Source: Marinomonas flavescens (GTDB lineage: Bacteria > Pseudomonadota > Gammaproteobacteria > Pseudomonadales > Marinomonadaceae). From it: 64,000 nucleotides of DNA. This document shows positions 1 to 9,186 of this stretch, piece after piece; within the stretch, counting starts at the first letter, position 1, and each line of letters begins with the position of its first letter. The notes beneath the pieces are model-generated. The model was given only the letters and a program-made list of their open reading frames with translations. It ran no database searches and was not told the origin of the DNA. A program made the translations under genes and the position numbers. The stretch is from positions 149,302-213,301 of the forward strand of contig NZ_SJSB01000007.1 of the NCBI RefSeq assembly GCF_004352835.1. The letters run 5' to 3'.

Positions 1-9
1 GAGAACAAC

Positions 10-1008
10 ATGACAACAACAAAACACATTTCAGAAGACTTTTTCTCTGCAGATAAGTTACAGCACAAAATTCCGGTAGGAATAAGTGCCTGCTTACTTG
101 GTGACAATGTGCGTTTCAATGGTGGTCACAGCCGATCAGATTATTGTGACGCCACTTTAAGTGATTATTTTGACTATCAGAAGTTTTGCCCTGAAGTGGC
201 CGCTGGGTTTGGAACGCCAAGACCGACACTACGCTTAGAAGGCAATCCACAAGACCCTCGCATGACTTACTCAAACCAAAAAGGCGGAGACATTACCCAC
301 ACTTTTATGGAAGCAAGCCTTCCTTACATTGATAAGCTTGCTCATTTAGATGGCTATATACTGATGAAAAACTCACCAAGCTGCGGCCTAGAACGTATTA
401 AAGTGTATCAAGAGAATGGCCATCCTCACATGCAGCGCACCTCTGGTTTATTTACGAAAGCTTTGAGAGAGCGCTATCCACTATTGCCAGTAGAAGAAGA
501 TGGTCGACTGAATGACCCGTTACTAAAAGAAAACTTTTTGATGCGTGTTTTTGCCCATCACGAATTTCGCCATTGCGTAGAAATCGCACCAAGCATGAAA
601 TCCTTGATTGAGTTTCACAGCCGCTATAAATACCTTGTCATGGCTCACTCGCAACCAGCCTACAAGATGCTAGGAAAAATGCTTTCGGGGAATGACCCTA
701 GGTCACTTATGGAGCTAAAAGACGCTTATTTTCGCGCTTTTATGACCACGTTATCAAAGCCTGCAAAACGTAAAAATCACTGCAATGCATTGATGCATTT
801 GGTCGGTTATTTAAAGCGTTCTGTGGATGTTTCAATTCGCAAAGACATTCTCGGTGTGATCGAGCAATACCGTCGCGGTGAAGTGAATCTAGCAACACCT
901 ATTACTTTGCTTAATCACTACTTGAGTCACTACGGCAGTCAGTACGTCAAAGAGCAACGATACTTTGCCCCTTATCCGAGCGCGCTAGGAATTCGAAATG
1001 CTATCTGA
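10..1008 (+). CDS. DUF523-DUF1722 two-domain protein (YbgA-related)
   Basis: Function is not established. The N-terminal half (about residues 22-160) is a DUF523 domain with the SACLLG motif at 26-31, NGGHSR at 37-42 and KNSPSCG at 120-126; its conserved cysteines suggest metal or redox chemistry. The C-terminal part (about 190-310) is a DUF1722 domain, which is the whole of E. coli YbgA. At 332 residues it has the usual length of the fused form. Its stop codon overlaps the ribosome binding site of the photolyase gene, so the two are translated together, echoing the ybgA-phr pair of E. coli. A link to DNA repair is inferred from context only. Start is the ATG at 10, close to the window edge, so the upstream region is not visible. 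Confidence 0.9.
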   Translation: MTTTKHISEDFFSADKLQHKIPVGISACLLGDNVRFNGGHSRSDYCDATLSDYFDYQKFCPEVAAGFGTPRPTLRLEGNPQDPRMTYSNQKGGDITHTFMEASLPYIDKLAHLDGYILMKNSPSCGLERIKVYQENGHPHMQRTSGLFTKALRERYPLLPVEEDGRLNDPLLKENFLMRVFAHHEFRHCVEIAPSMKSLIEFHSRYKYLVMAHSQPAYKMLGKMLSGNDPRSLMELKDAYFRAFMTTLSKPAKRKNHCNALMHLVGYLKRSVDVSIRKDILGVIEQYRRGEVNLATPITLLNHYLSHYGSQYVKEQRYFAPYPSALGIRNAI

Positions 1009-1018
1009 GGACGTTAAA

Positions 1019-2419
1019 ATGGACATCAAACAATTAGTATGGCTACGTAATGACCTGCGCTGGTTAGATAATCCAGCGCTGTATTATGCGGCGTTAGAAG
1101 GCAACATTCGCGTTGTGGTAACCGCCACACCAGAACAGTGGAAAATACACAATGAATCCAGCGCTAAAACCAGTTTACGTGCAGGTTTAATTCGTACGCT
1201 TTTTAGAAAACTAGCCAGCTTTGGGATTCCCGCTGACTTAATCACGGTGGCAAGCTTTCATGACATACCAGGCGCTCTTGAATCTTATTGCTTAACTCAT
1301 GAAATCAAACACGTTTGGTTTAATCAGGACATTCCGATTCATGAGCAACAAAGAGATCAGAAAGTTAGTATACAACTAGGCACCCAAGGTATTAAAACGC
1401 ACCCACAAAATACCGATTTAATGGTACCAAATCCCGTTTTAAGCCAACAAGGAACACCATTCAAAATCTTTACACCGTTCTTTAAACGCTGGTTGACACT
1501 GCTGTCTGCTCAAGACTGGCAGCCACTGCCAAAACCTAAAATCCAAAATACAGCTATTGAATATGTCGAACCAGATATTCGCTGGGCAACAACATACAGA
1601 GAAGACATTTGGGCGCCAGATCAAGAGGAAGCCCAACAAAAATTATGGCATTTTTGTTATACAAAAGAAGAGCGCTATCAAGAGCAACGTAACTACCCTG
1701 CTACTCCTGGCACAAGTTCGCTATCACCTTATCTTGCTTTAGGGGCGCTGGGGCCAAGGGAGTGTTTATTTGCTATTCAGTACGCTTGTGACAATAAAGG
1801 CGGTAATTGGAAAGACAGCATTTGGTTAAAAGAGCTCGCTTGGCGTGATTTTTATCGCCAGTTAATGGGGAACTTCCCATTTCTTGCCATGGGCAAACCT
1901 TTCAAGCCAGAAACTGATTTTATTCGGTGGAACCAAGATGAATCATTATTTCTCGCATGGACCCAAGGAAATACAGGTTTTCCGATTGTAGATGCAGCCA
2001 TGAGGCAGCTGAATCAAACTGGCTGGATGCACAATCGTCTGCGTATGATTGCAGCAAGCTTTTTAAGTAAATTAATATTTGCTGATTGGAGAAAAGGCGA
2101 AAAGTATTTTATGGAACACCTTATTGATGGCGAATTTTCATCCAACAATGGCGGCTGGCAATGGAGCGCATCAACTGGATGTGATGCGGCCCCTTATTTC
2201 AGAGTATTTAACCCAACTCGTCAATCAGAAACCTATGATTCAAATGGTGATTTTATCCGTCGATTTGTTCCCGAGCTAAAAGATTTGGATGCAAAATCCA
2301 TTCATAATCCATCTCATTCTCAAAGATTAGAGTGCGGTTATTCGCTGCCTATCATTGATTATAAAACAACGCGTATAGCCGCTATTGCCGCATTCTCAGA
2401 GTTAAAAAACATGAGATAA
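1019..2419 (+). CDS. phrB: Class I cyclobutane pyrimidine dimer photolyase
   Basis: Flavoenzyme that uses near-UV/blue light to split cyclobutane pyrimidine dimers in DNA. The protein has 466 residues, near E. coli Phr at 472. Residues 7-130 form the antenna-binding alpha/beta domain. The FAD domain carries WLKELAWRDFYR (269-280), WMHNRLRM (336-343) and NNGGWQWSASTG (376-387), all typical of class I enzymes. An in-frame ATG at 998 lies inside the upstream gene. I prefer the ATG at 1019 because TGAGGA (1006-1011) is well spaced before it and because MDIKQLVWLRNDLRW matches the family N-terminus. It forms a translationally coupled pair with the DUF523/DUF1722 gene. No terminator is obvious directly after it. 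Confidence 0.96.
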   Translation: MDIKQLVWLRNDLRWLDNPALYYAALEGNIRVVVTATPEQWKIHNESSAKTSLRAGLIRTLFRKLASFGIPADLITVASFHDIPGALESYCLTHEIKHVWFNQDIPIHEQQRDQKVSIQLGTQGIKTHPQNTDLMVPNPVLSQQGTPFKIFTPFFKRWLTLLSAQDWQPLPKPKIQNTAIEYVEPDIRWATTYREDIWAPDQEEAQQKLWHFCYTKEERYQEQRNYPATPGTSSLSPYLALGALGPRECLFAIQYACDNKGGNWKDSIWLKELAWRDFYRQLMGNFPFLAMGKPFKPETDFIRWNQDESLFLAWTQGNTGFPIVDAAMRQLNQTGWMHNRLRMIAASFLSKLIFADWRKGEKYFMEHLIDGEFSSNNGGWQWSASTGCDAAPYFRVFNPTRQSETYDSNGDFIRRFVPELKDLDAKSIHNPSHSQRLECGYSLPIIDYKTTRIAAIAAFSELKNMR

Positions 2420-2583
2420 CGGCATTTAGATTTTCATTTTTTCCATTAAGCACTAAGAAGCGATTAACTTTCCTATTTATAAAATAACCACTATCATTAG
2501 AGCTATAAATTATTTATCTTATAAAAGCATTACTTGGCTAAAGTTATTAATTATAAAGAGTTTAATAGATGCCTTTGAAAGCA

Positions 2584-2589
2584 TATAAT
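2584..2589 (+). promoter_or_regulatory. Candidate -10 box for the MarR gene
   Basis: A perfect TATAAT lies 31 bases before the MarR start codon. The -35 is weak: a TTTAAT-like hexamer about 17 bases upstream. The surrounding 2420-2620 spacer is very AT-rich and holds nothing else I recognise. Confidence 0.45.
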
Positions 2590-2620
2590 CTGCAAAAATT
2601 TTAATGGAAATACAAGCAAG

Positions 2621-3100
2621 ATGTCAGACCCTCAACACTTACACGATGTGCTGGTTCACTTAAGACGAATCATCCGCGCCACAGACTTACAATCGAAACG
2701 AGTTGTAAAGGCGTGCGGTCTTACGATCCCTCAAATTATGGTTCTTCGTTCAATAGAAGAACTGGGGGATGTCACTGTCCGCAAAATTTCAGACAGCGTT
2801 TCACTGAGCCAAGCGACAGTTACCACCATCCTAAACCGCCTAGAGGATAGGAAAGTAGTAGAGCGTGTTCGTGTACAAAAAGATAAACGCATTGTTAATG
2901 CAAGGCTCACAGAGGCTGGTCGATCAATTTTAAAAACCACCCCTCCTTTGCTCCATGAAAAATTCATCGGTGAATTTGAATCTTTACAAGGATGGGAGCA
3001 AACTCAAGTACTTTCTTCATTGCAAAGAATTGCGATTATGATGGATGCAGAAGGCCTTGATGCAGCCCCACTATTGGACATAAACTCCCCAAATTTATAG
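2621..3100 (+). CDS. MarR-family repressor, EctR/CosR-like
   Basis: Winged-helix regulator of 159 residues with the MarR fold: a dimerisation helix at the N-terminus, the recognition region around SLSQATVTTILNRLEDRKVV (about 63-82) and the wing with RVQKDKRIVNARLTEAGR (about 86-103). It is followed directly by a betaine-type ABC importer on the same strand. MarR proteins of the EctR1/CosR group control compatible-solute genes in halophilic gammaproteobacteria. The sequence style and the neighbour fit that group, but the assignment is inference. A 16-bp palindrome over the likely proX promoter is a natural target. A terminator separates this gene from proX, so the regulator is its own transcription unit. 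Confidence 0.88.
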   Translation: MSDPQHLHDVLVHLRRIIRATDLQSKRVVKACGLTIPQIMVLRSIEELGDVTVRKISDSVSLSQATVTTILNRLEDRKVVERVRVQKDKRIVNARLTEAGRSILKTTPPLLHEKFIGEFESLQGWEQTQVLSSLQRIAIMMDAEGLDAAPLLDINSPNL

Positions 3101-3120
3101 CTCTATTTAGCTAATAGAAA

Positions 3121-3151
3121 GCTCACCAACGCAAGATGGTGAGCTTTTTTT
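3121..3151 (+). terminator. Rho-independent terminator after the MarR gene
   Basis: GCTCACCA pairs with TGGTGAGC around an 8-base loop, followed by a run of seven T. It lies 21 bases after the MarR stop codon. Confidence 0.9.
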
Positions 3152-3245
3152 GCTCAAAAAAAGAACAACCTAACTGAAAACAGTTCTTATTCATCCCATT
3201 TTTCCCGCATAAAGAATCCTTTTTCTCCATAAATATGACAAATAT

Positions 3246-3284
3246 TTGATAAAATCCATTAGACGTGTAAACTAATTTTAGTTT
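3246..3284 (+). promoter_or_regulatory. proX promoter with overlapping 16-bp palindrome
   Basis: TTGATA (3246-3251) and TAAACT (3268-3273) with a 16-base spacer make a plausible sigma-70 promoter. AAACTAA (3269-3275) and TTAGTTT (3278-3284) form a perfect 7-bp inverted repeat around two bases that covers the -10. This is repressor geometry and the adjacent MarR protein is the obvious candidate to bind. No binding data are implied. Confidence 0.45.
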
Positions 3285-3322
3285 GATGACTAATAATTAA
3301 AAATCACAACAGGAACCTAATC

Positions 3323-4327
3323 ATGTATACCAAAAGTATTATTGCGGGAATTTTAACGCTTGCCGCTACCTCCTCATTTGCAGCAGCAGACAAATGCGGC
3401 AAGGTTCAAATTGCAGAAATGAACTGGAACTCAGCGTCGTTAATGGCGAATGTTGATAAATTTATTTTGAATAATGGCTTTGATTGTAACGCGGACTTAA
3501 TTCCCGGTGACACCATGCCAACCAGTACATCCATGATTGAAAAAGGCCAACCAGATATAGCGCCTGAAATGTGGACTAACGCCGTTCAAGAACTGATTGA
3601 TCGCGGAGTTAAAGAGAAACGTCTTAGCATTGCCGGCGCCTCTTTATCTGATGGCGGTGAAGAAGGTTTTTGGGTTCCTAAATACATGGTAGATAAAGAC
3701 CCGTCACTGGCAACTATTCAAGGCATTATCAAGCACGCGAAAGAATTCCCTAACCCAGAAGACAGTTCTGTATCGGCATTTTATGGTTGCCCGCCAGGAT
3801 GGGGCTGCCAAATATCTTCAGGTAATCTATTTAAAGCTCTTAAGCTAAAAGACGCTGGCTTCGAATTGATTAACCCAGGCTCTTCTGCCGGTTTATCTGG
3901 CTCTTTGAGTCGCGCCTATGAACGTAAAGAACCTTGGTTTGGTTATTACTGGGCACCAACAGCCGTACTAGGTAAATACAAAATGGTGAAAGTAGACTTT
4001 GGCTCAGGTGTTCACCCTAAAGAATACATTAATTGTATTACCAAAGATGACTGCCTAGATCCAAAAGTAACCATGTTTCCACCCTCTCCTGTTTACAGTG
4101 TAACAACGACGGAGTTTGCTAAAAAAGATCCTAAGGCTTATGCCTATATTGCTAAGCGCTCTTTCACAAATGCGCAAATGAACAAATTGTTAGCATGGAT
4201 GGAAGACAACCAAGCAGACGGTCAATACGCAGCTGAAAACTTCATGTTGAACCATAAAGACATTTGGTCTAAATGGGTAAATAAGGACGTTCAAGCAAAA
4301 CTTGAAAAAGCGCTCGACAAGCTATAA
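3323..4327 (+). CDS. proX: Quaternary-amine (betaine-type) ABC importer, periplasmic binding protein
   Basis: OpuAC/ProX-family binding protein of 334 residues. It has a Sec signal peptide, with cleavage likely after SSFA at about residue 20. It delivers a betaine-like osmolyte to the downstream permease. Aromatic residues suited to cation-pi binding of quaternary ammonium are plentiful, for example GYYWAP at 207-212. The mature protein carries six cysteines (25, 55, 156, 162, 238, 244), enough for three disulfides. Glycine betaine, proline betaine or DMSP are all possible substrates; the sequence does not decide between them. It is first in proX-proW-proV, with a hairpin terminator between it and proW, which should raise its dosage over the membrane part. 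It shares little obvious sequence with the ChoX protein at 53 kb. Confidence 0.9.
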   Translation: MYTKSIIAGILTLAATSSFAAADKCGKVQIAEMNWNSASLMANVDKFILNNGFDCNADLIPGDTMPTSTSMIEKGQPDIAPEMWTNAVQELIDRGVKEKRLSIAGASLSDGGEEGFWVPKYMVDKDPSLATIQGIIKHAKEFPNPEDSSVSAFYGCPPGWGCQISSGNLFKALKLKDAGFELINPGSSAGLSGSLSRAYERKEPWFGYYWAPTAVLGKYKMVKVDFGSGVHPKEYINCITKDDCLDPKVTMFPPSPVYSVTTTEFAKKDPKAYAYIAKRSFTNAQMNKLLAWMEDNQADGQYAAENFMLNHKDIWSKWVNKDVQAKLEKALDKL

Positions 4328-4340
4328 CTGGTTGAGATTG

Positions 4341-4373
4341 AATGGGCTATACAAGTGTGTAGCCCATTCTTTT
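4341..4373 (+). terminator. Intra-operon terminator/attenuator between proX and proW
   Basis: AATGGGCTA (4341-4349) pairs with TAGCCCATT (4360-4368) around a 10-base loop and is followed by C and TTTT, then G and TTTT. It sits 13 bases after the proX stop and 24 bases before proW. Partial termination here would favour binding protein over permease. Confidence 0.8.
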
Positions 4374-4396
4374 GTTTTACTCTTTGAGAATTCATT

Positions 4397-5296
4397 ATGA
4401 TAGACAGCTCCTGGTTAACAGAATTTCCAGACATGAGCCGACGAGACCTTCTGGCAATACGACAAACTCTCGATGGCGCCTACCGATCCTTTTCCCGCGC
4501 CTACGGTCAGTCAATCGAAGACTTTTTTAACCCACTTTTACATTTCCTCGTGTGGTTCGAACACCTTTTAATACAAACACCTTGGTGGATTGTATTAGCG
4601 GTTATTGTTGGGTTAGTTTTTGCTGCAACAAGATCATGGAAATTATGTGCCGGCGTTCTCGCCTCGTTTCTCGCCATCGGCTATTTTGGTATGTGGGAAA
4701 ATACGATGCGAACCCTAAGCATCATTACTGTCTGTACGATTCTTTCTATTTGCATTGGCATACCTATTGGTATTTTGATGGCGCGATCGGATAGAGCGAG
4801 GTCAATCATTACCCCTCTCCTCGACATAATGCAAACCATGCCGGCGTTTGTGTATCTAATTCCTGTGGTTATGCTACTGGGGATTGGTAAAATCCCTGGC
4901 GTTATCGCAGTCATCATTTATGCGATCCCTCCTGTGATTCGCTTAACAAATTTAGGCATACGCCTAGTAAACAAAGATACGTTAGAAGCGGCAACGGCTT
5001 ATGGCGCTACAGCAACTCAACGACTGTTTGGCGTTCAAATTCCTTTAGCAATGCCAACTATCATGGCAGGAATAAACCAAACTATCATGATGGCACTAGC
5101 AATGGTTGTGGTTGCTTCCATGATCGGTGTTAAAGGCTTAGGACAACCTGTATTGAAATCTATCACTAACCAGTACTTCACTCTCGGGCTACTAAACGGC
5201 CTTGCGATTGTAGCACTGGCCATTATTTTCGATCGTGTTTCTCAGACCTATGCAAAACGCGCGCAAAGACATATGGAAGGAACTGAGAATGGATAA
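4397..5296 (+). CDS. proW: Quaternary-amine ABC importer, inner-membrane permease
   Basis: BPD_transp_1-type permease of 299 residues. An N-terminal amphipathic stretch of about 60 residues precedes the transmembrane segments, as in ProW/OpuAB. The EAA loop that contacts the ATPase is visible as AATAYGATATQRLFGVQIPL (about residues 198-217). It sits in the inner membrane and works with the neighbouring ProX-like and ProV-like proteins. The stop codon overlaps the proV start by 8 bases, which indicates translational coupling. Confidence 0.93.
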   Translation: MIDSSWLTEFPDMSRRDLLAIRQTLDGAYRSFSRAYGQSIEDFFNPLLHFLVWFEHLLIQTPWWIVLAVIVGLVFAATRSWKLCAGVLASFLAIGYFGMWENTMRTLSIITVCTILSICIGIPIGILMARSDRARSIITPLLDIMQTMPAFVYLIPVVMLLGIGKIPGVIAVIIYAIPPVIRLTNLGIRLVNKDTLEAATAYGATATQRLFGVQIPLAMPTIMAGINQTIMMALAMVVVASMIGVKGLGQPVLKSITNQYFTLGLLNGLAIVALAIIFDRVSQTYAKRAQRHMEGTENG

Positions 5297-6464
5297 TAAC
5301 CGAGAAACATTAATAGAAATTGAAGGCCTTTATCAAATATTCGGTCCAACGCCTAATAACGTGCTACCTAAAGTAAAAGCGGGCGCAAGTAAAGAAGATA
5401 TACTGGCTGAAACCGGTCACACGGTTGGTCTTCAAGATATTAACTTAACCGTAAAACGCGGTGAAATTTTTGTCATCATGGGACTTTCCGGATCGGGAAA
5501 ATCCACGCTAATTCGCCACTTTAACCGCCTTATTGATCCTACTGCCGGTAAGATTAAAGTAAGTGGCGAAAATATCATGGAATTGTCGCCAAAAGACTTA
5601 ATCACCTTCCGCCGACATAAAATGGCGATGGTTTTCCAGCATTTTGGCCTTATGCCACACCGCTGCGTGCTTGATAATGTGGGCTATGGCTTGCTCATTA
5701 AAGGTGAAAAAAGAGCTGAGTGGAAACCAAAAGCGGTTTCTTGGTTAGACGCTGTCGGCTTGTCAGGCTATGAAGATCAATACCCATCACAGCTTTCAGG
5801 TGGACAACAACAGCGCGTAGGCCTTGCCCGCGCCCTTTGTACTGACGCCGAAATCCTATTAATGGATGAAGCCTTTTCAGCACTTGATCCTTTAATCCGA
5901 AGCGACATGCAAGAACAGCTAATAGAGCTACAGGAAAACCTACAAAAGACGATTATCTTTATTACCCATGACCTAGATGAAGCATTACGCTTAGGCGATA
6001 GAATTGCGGTATTAAAAGATGGCAAACTTGTGCAAATTGGCACACCTGTCGATATCATGCTCCACCCAGCTGATGACTACGTACAAGCCTTTGCTAAAGA
6101 TGTTAACCGAGCAAGGGCACTAAGCGTGCAAACCATCATGACACCAAATACAGAGAAGCTCGTCGCTAACACAGCGGCAGAAGCCAAGGCTAATTTTCCT
6201 AAAAATAAAGAATATGCTTTTGTATTTGATAACGATGGCTACCAAGGCGTGCTGACTAGAGAGAAACTTGAGAGCCTAGAAGATGAAGCCCCCTTGAAAG
6301 GCGCTTTGCATCATATTGAATCCGTACGTCCAACTGATTTGCTACAGAAAGTTATTCCGCTTTCTCTTAACTCTCGCTTTGATTTACCTGTTATTAATAA
6401 GTCAGGTGAATTAAAAGGCAGATTAGAGGCATCTAAATTAGCCGATGTATTATCTCCTAAGTAA
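5289..6464 (+). CDS. proV: Quaternary-amine ABC importer, ATPase with CBS-type tail
   Basis: ATP-hydrolysing subunit of 391 residues. Walker A GLSGSGKST is at 65-73, the Q-loop VFQHFG at 115-120, the signature LSGGQQQRV at 169-177, Walker B LLMDEAFSALD at 190-200, then the THDLDEAL H-loop. The last 110 or so residues resemble the tandem CBS region that senses ionic strength in this family. An 18-codon upstream extension inside proW is open. I prefer the ATG at 5289, preceded by an AAGGA site, because MDNNRETLIEIEGLYQIFG matches the family start. It overlaps the proW stop by 8 bases. A strong terminator follows. Confidence 0.94.
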   Translation: MDNNRETLIEIEGLYQIFGPTPNNVLPKVKAGASKEDILAETGHTVGLQDINLTVKRGEIFVIMGLSGSGKSTLIRHFNRLIDPTAGKIKVSGENIMELSPKDLITFRRHKMAMVFQHFGLMPHRCVLDNVGYGLLIKGEKRAEWKPKAVSWLDAVGLSGYEDQYPSQLSGGQQQRVGLARALCTDAEILLMDEAFSALDPLIRSDMQEQLIELQENLQKTIIFITHDLDEALRLGDRIAVLKDGKLVQIGTPVDIMLHPADDYVQAFAKDVNRARALSVQTIMTPNTEKLVANTAAEAKANFPKNKEYAFVFDNDGYQGVLTREKLESLEDEAPLKGALHHIESVRPTDLLQKVIPLSLNSRFDLPVINKSGELKGRLEASKLADVLSPK

Positions 6465-6515
6465 TGACTATCGCATTATTATATTAGCAGCGAAATATTC
6501 ATAACAATGACAAAT

Positions 6516-6545
6516 AAAAATGGCCGCAAATCGCGGCCATTTTTT
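6516..6545 (+). terminator. Bidirectional terminator between proV and dapB
   Basis: AAAAATGGCCGC (6516-6527) pairs with GCGGCCATTTTT around AAATC. T-rich ends lie on both strands, so it serves the convergent proV and dapB genes. Confidence 0.93.
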
Positions 6546-6563
6546 GTATCGAATAACAGTACG

Positions 6564-7370
<807 letters not shown>

Positions 7371-7435
7371 TCACCCTTAACAATAGATTGCGCAAACCAT
7401 AACAAATACTGACAAGTTTCTCAGCTACTAATGCC

Positions 7436-7493
7436 ATTAAAAAAGCCCAGAAGCTCACTTAACGATAAACGCTAAGCCAGTCTTCTAGGCTTT
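7436..7493 (-). terminator. Terminator of the Aer-like chemoreceptor gene
   Basis: Read on the minus strand, AAAAGCC-T-AGAAG pairs with CTTCT-G-GGCTTTT with one mismatch, ending in a run of T. The long loop contains a second small stem of CTTA with TAAG. Confidence 0.75.
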
Positions 7494-7519
7494 TATCTAA
7501 AGCACTTTCCGCTTCTTAT

Positions 7520-9082
7520 TTAAGACTTCATACGCTCAGCTAAATTTCCTTGCTCGTAAGCCTCTTCTTCAATGTGTGCAATATTCGTCACGGTATTTTC
7601 CGCACGCTCAATACTGGCCAAACTTAGGGCATCCACTTCTTGCATCTGATCATTCAGATCTCGCGCGACACTTGCCTGCTCTTCTGACGAAACATTAATT
7701 TGCGCGGTCATTTCAACAATGTGCTTAATAGCCGACTCTATTGTCCGCATCTTCTCAGCCACTTGCTCCACTCGGCTTACGCCTTCTTGTGCAACCACGC
7801 TGCCTTTATCAATCGCTCGAGTCACATCAGAGGTGTTTTTCTTCAGTTCTTCAGTCATTTCGTTAATGCTTTGGGTAGCCGTTTGAGTTCGGATCGCAAG
7901 CGCTCGAACTTCGTCTGCAACAACGGCAAAACCACGACCCGCTTCACCCGCTCGCGCTGACTCGATCGCCGCGTTCAAAGCAAGTAAGTTGGTCTGATCA
8001 GCAATATCACTGATCGAATTCACTACGTTATTAATGTTATCGCTACGCTCTGTCAAAATGTCAACAACCGCCTTCGCCGCTGATATTTCAGCATAAACCT
8101 GTCTCATCGTATCGCCAGTATCCAGCGCTAAAGTTTGACTTTCACGAGCAGCAATAGCGACCGATTCAGTTGCTTCTGCCGCGCGACCGACGTGCTCTGC
8201 AACATCGTTCACACTTTGTAAAAGCTGTGAGCTTGCGGCTACTACGCTTCTAAATGTATCCCGCTGTTTCGTAAAGTTATCCAAGTTCGTCGCCACACTA
8301 ACTTTAACGCTAGAAGCACGCTTACGTAACTGCTCAGACCCTTCAAGTAAGCGATAACGAAATGTGTTGCCCGCAGCATCTTGATGGATATGAGCGAAAC
8401 GCACTGCGGCTTTATTACCAATGGTTTTACAATATAAATACTGACCGATTGGGTTCTGAGCTTCGACTGGTAGGTGCTGCAATATGACGCCTAATGATTG
8501 TTTTTGGATTAGTAAGAACCACACACCAAGAACGCCAGCTACTCCTCCTATAACCTGCAATGACAAGCTTGCTGACAATAAAGCAATCGCTGCCATCAGC
8601 ACCACGACAAACATCAAAGGCCACACACTATTAGCAAAAAATGACGCTACCTTAGTGCCTGTAGATATCGCATTTTTCCCTGCATTCAGTCGATCATAAA
8701 ACATTTGTGCGTGATTAATTTCTTCGCGCGTTGCTTTACGACGCACTGATTCATAACCAATGATTTTTCCGTTATCTAGCAAAGGACTAACATGGGCACT
8801 TACCCAATAATGATCACCGTTTGTGCAACGGTTTTTCACTAGCCCCATCCAGCTATTGCCTTTTTTCAAGTGACTCCACATATCAGCAAACACCGCTGGC
8901 GGAACATCTGGATGACGAATAACGTTGTGCGCTTTACCAATTAATAATTCACGCTCATAGCCGGCCACATCACAAAAGTGATCATTAACAAAGGTAATAC
9001 GCCCTTTTGTATCCGTACTTGAGACAATCTGATAATCCGCAGGGAAATCATATTCTTTGTTCGTAACAGGCATTTTTTTCAT
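7520..9082 (-). CDS. PAS-containing methyl-accepting chemotaxis protein, Aer-like
   Basis: Energy/redox taxis receptor of 520 residues. Residues about 12-115 form a PAS domain with [12 protein letters not shown] and [11 protein letters not shown], which strongly resemble the FAD-binding PAS of Aer. A hydrophobic hairpin follows (about 150-195) instead of a periplasmic sensor domain, so sensing is cytoplasmic. The C-terminal half is the coiled-coil signalling domain with the highly conserved tip around [14 protein letters not shown] and [14 protein letters not shown]. The protein should feed the CheA/CheW pathway, whose genes are not in this window. It has no obvious C-terminal CheR-tethering pentapeptide. 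The gene appears monocistronic with its own terminator. Confidence 0.93.
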   Translation of the reverse strand: MKKMPVTNKEYDFPADYQIVSSTDTKGRITFVNDHFCDVAGYERELLIGKAHNVIRHPDVPPAVFADMWSHLKKGNSWMGLVKNRCTNGDHYWVSAHVSPLLDNGKIIGYESVRRKATREEINHAQMFYDRLNAGKNAISTGTKVASFFANSVWPLMFVVVLMAAIALLSASLSLQVIGGVAGVLGVWFLLIQKQSLGVILQHLPVEAQNPIGQYLYCKTIGNKAAVRFAHIHQDAAGNTFRYRLLEGSEQLRKRASSVKVSVATNLDNFTKQRDTFRSVVAASSQLLQSVNDVAEHVGRAAEATESVAIAARESQTLALDTGDTMRQVYAEISAAKAVVDILTERSDNINNVVNSISDIADQTNLLALNAAIESARAGEAGRGFAVVADEVRALAIRTQTATQSINEMTEELKKNTSDVTRAIDKGSVVAQEGVSRVEQVAEKMRTIESAIKHIVEMTAQINVSSEEQASVARDLNDQMQEVDALSLASIERAENTVTNIAHIEEEAYEQGNLAERMKS

Positions 9083-9186
9083 AAATAGTTCCTGGTCTCT
9101 TTATCATATTATTGGCCACTATTCTTGTGGCTTCATTGTCAACTTTATGGAGAATTCACATAAACGAGATACTTAGCTAATGACAC

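Noticed and set aside
5235..5288. N-terminal extension of ProV
   Set aside because: The extra 18 codons lie in proW and lack a ribosome site; the ATG at 5289 has one.
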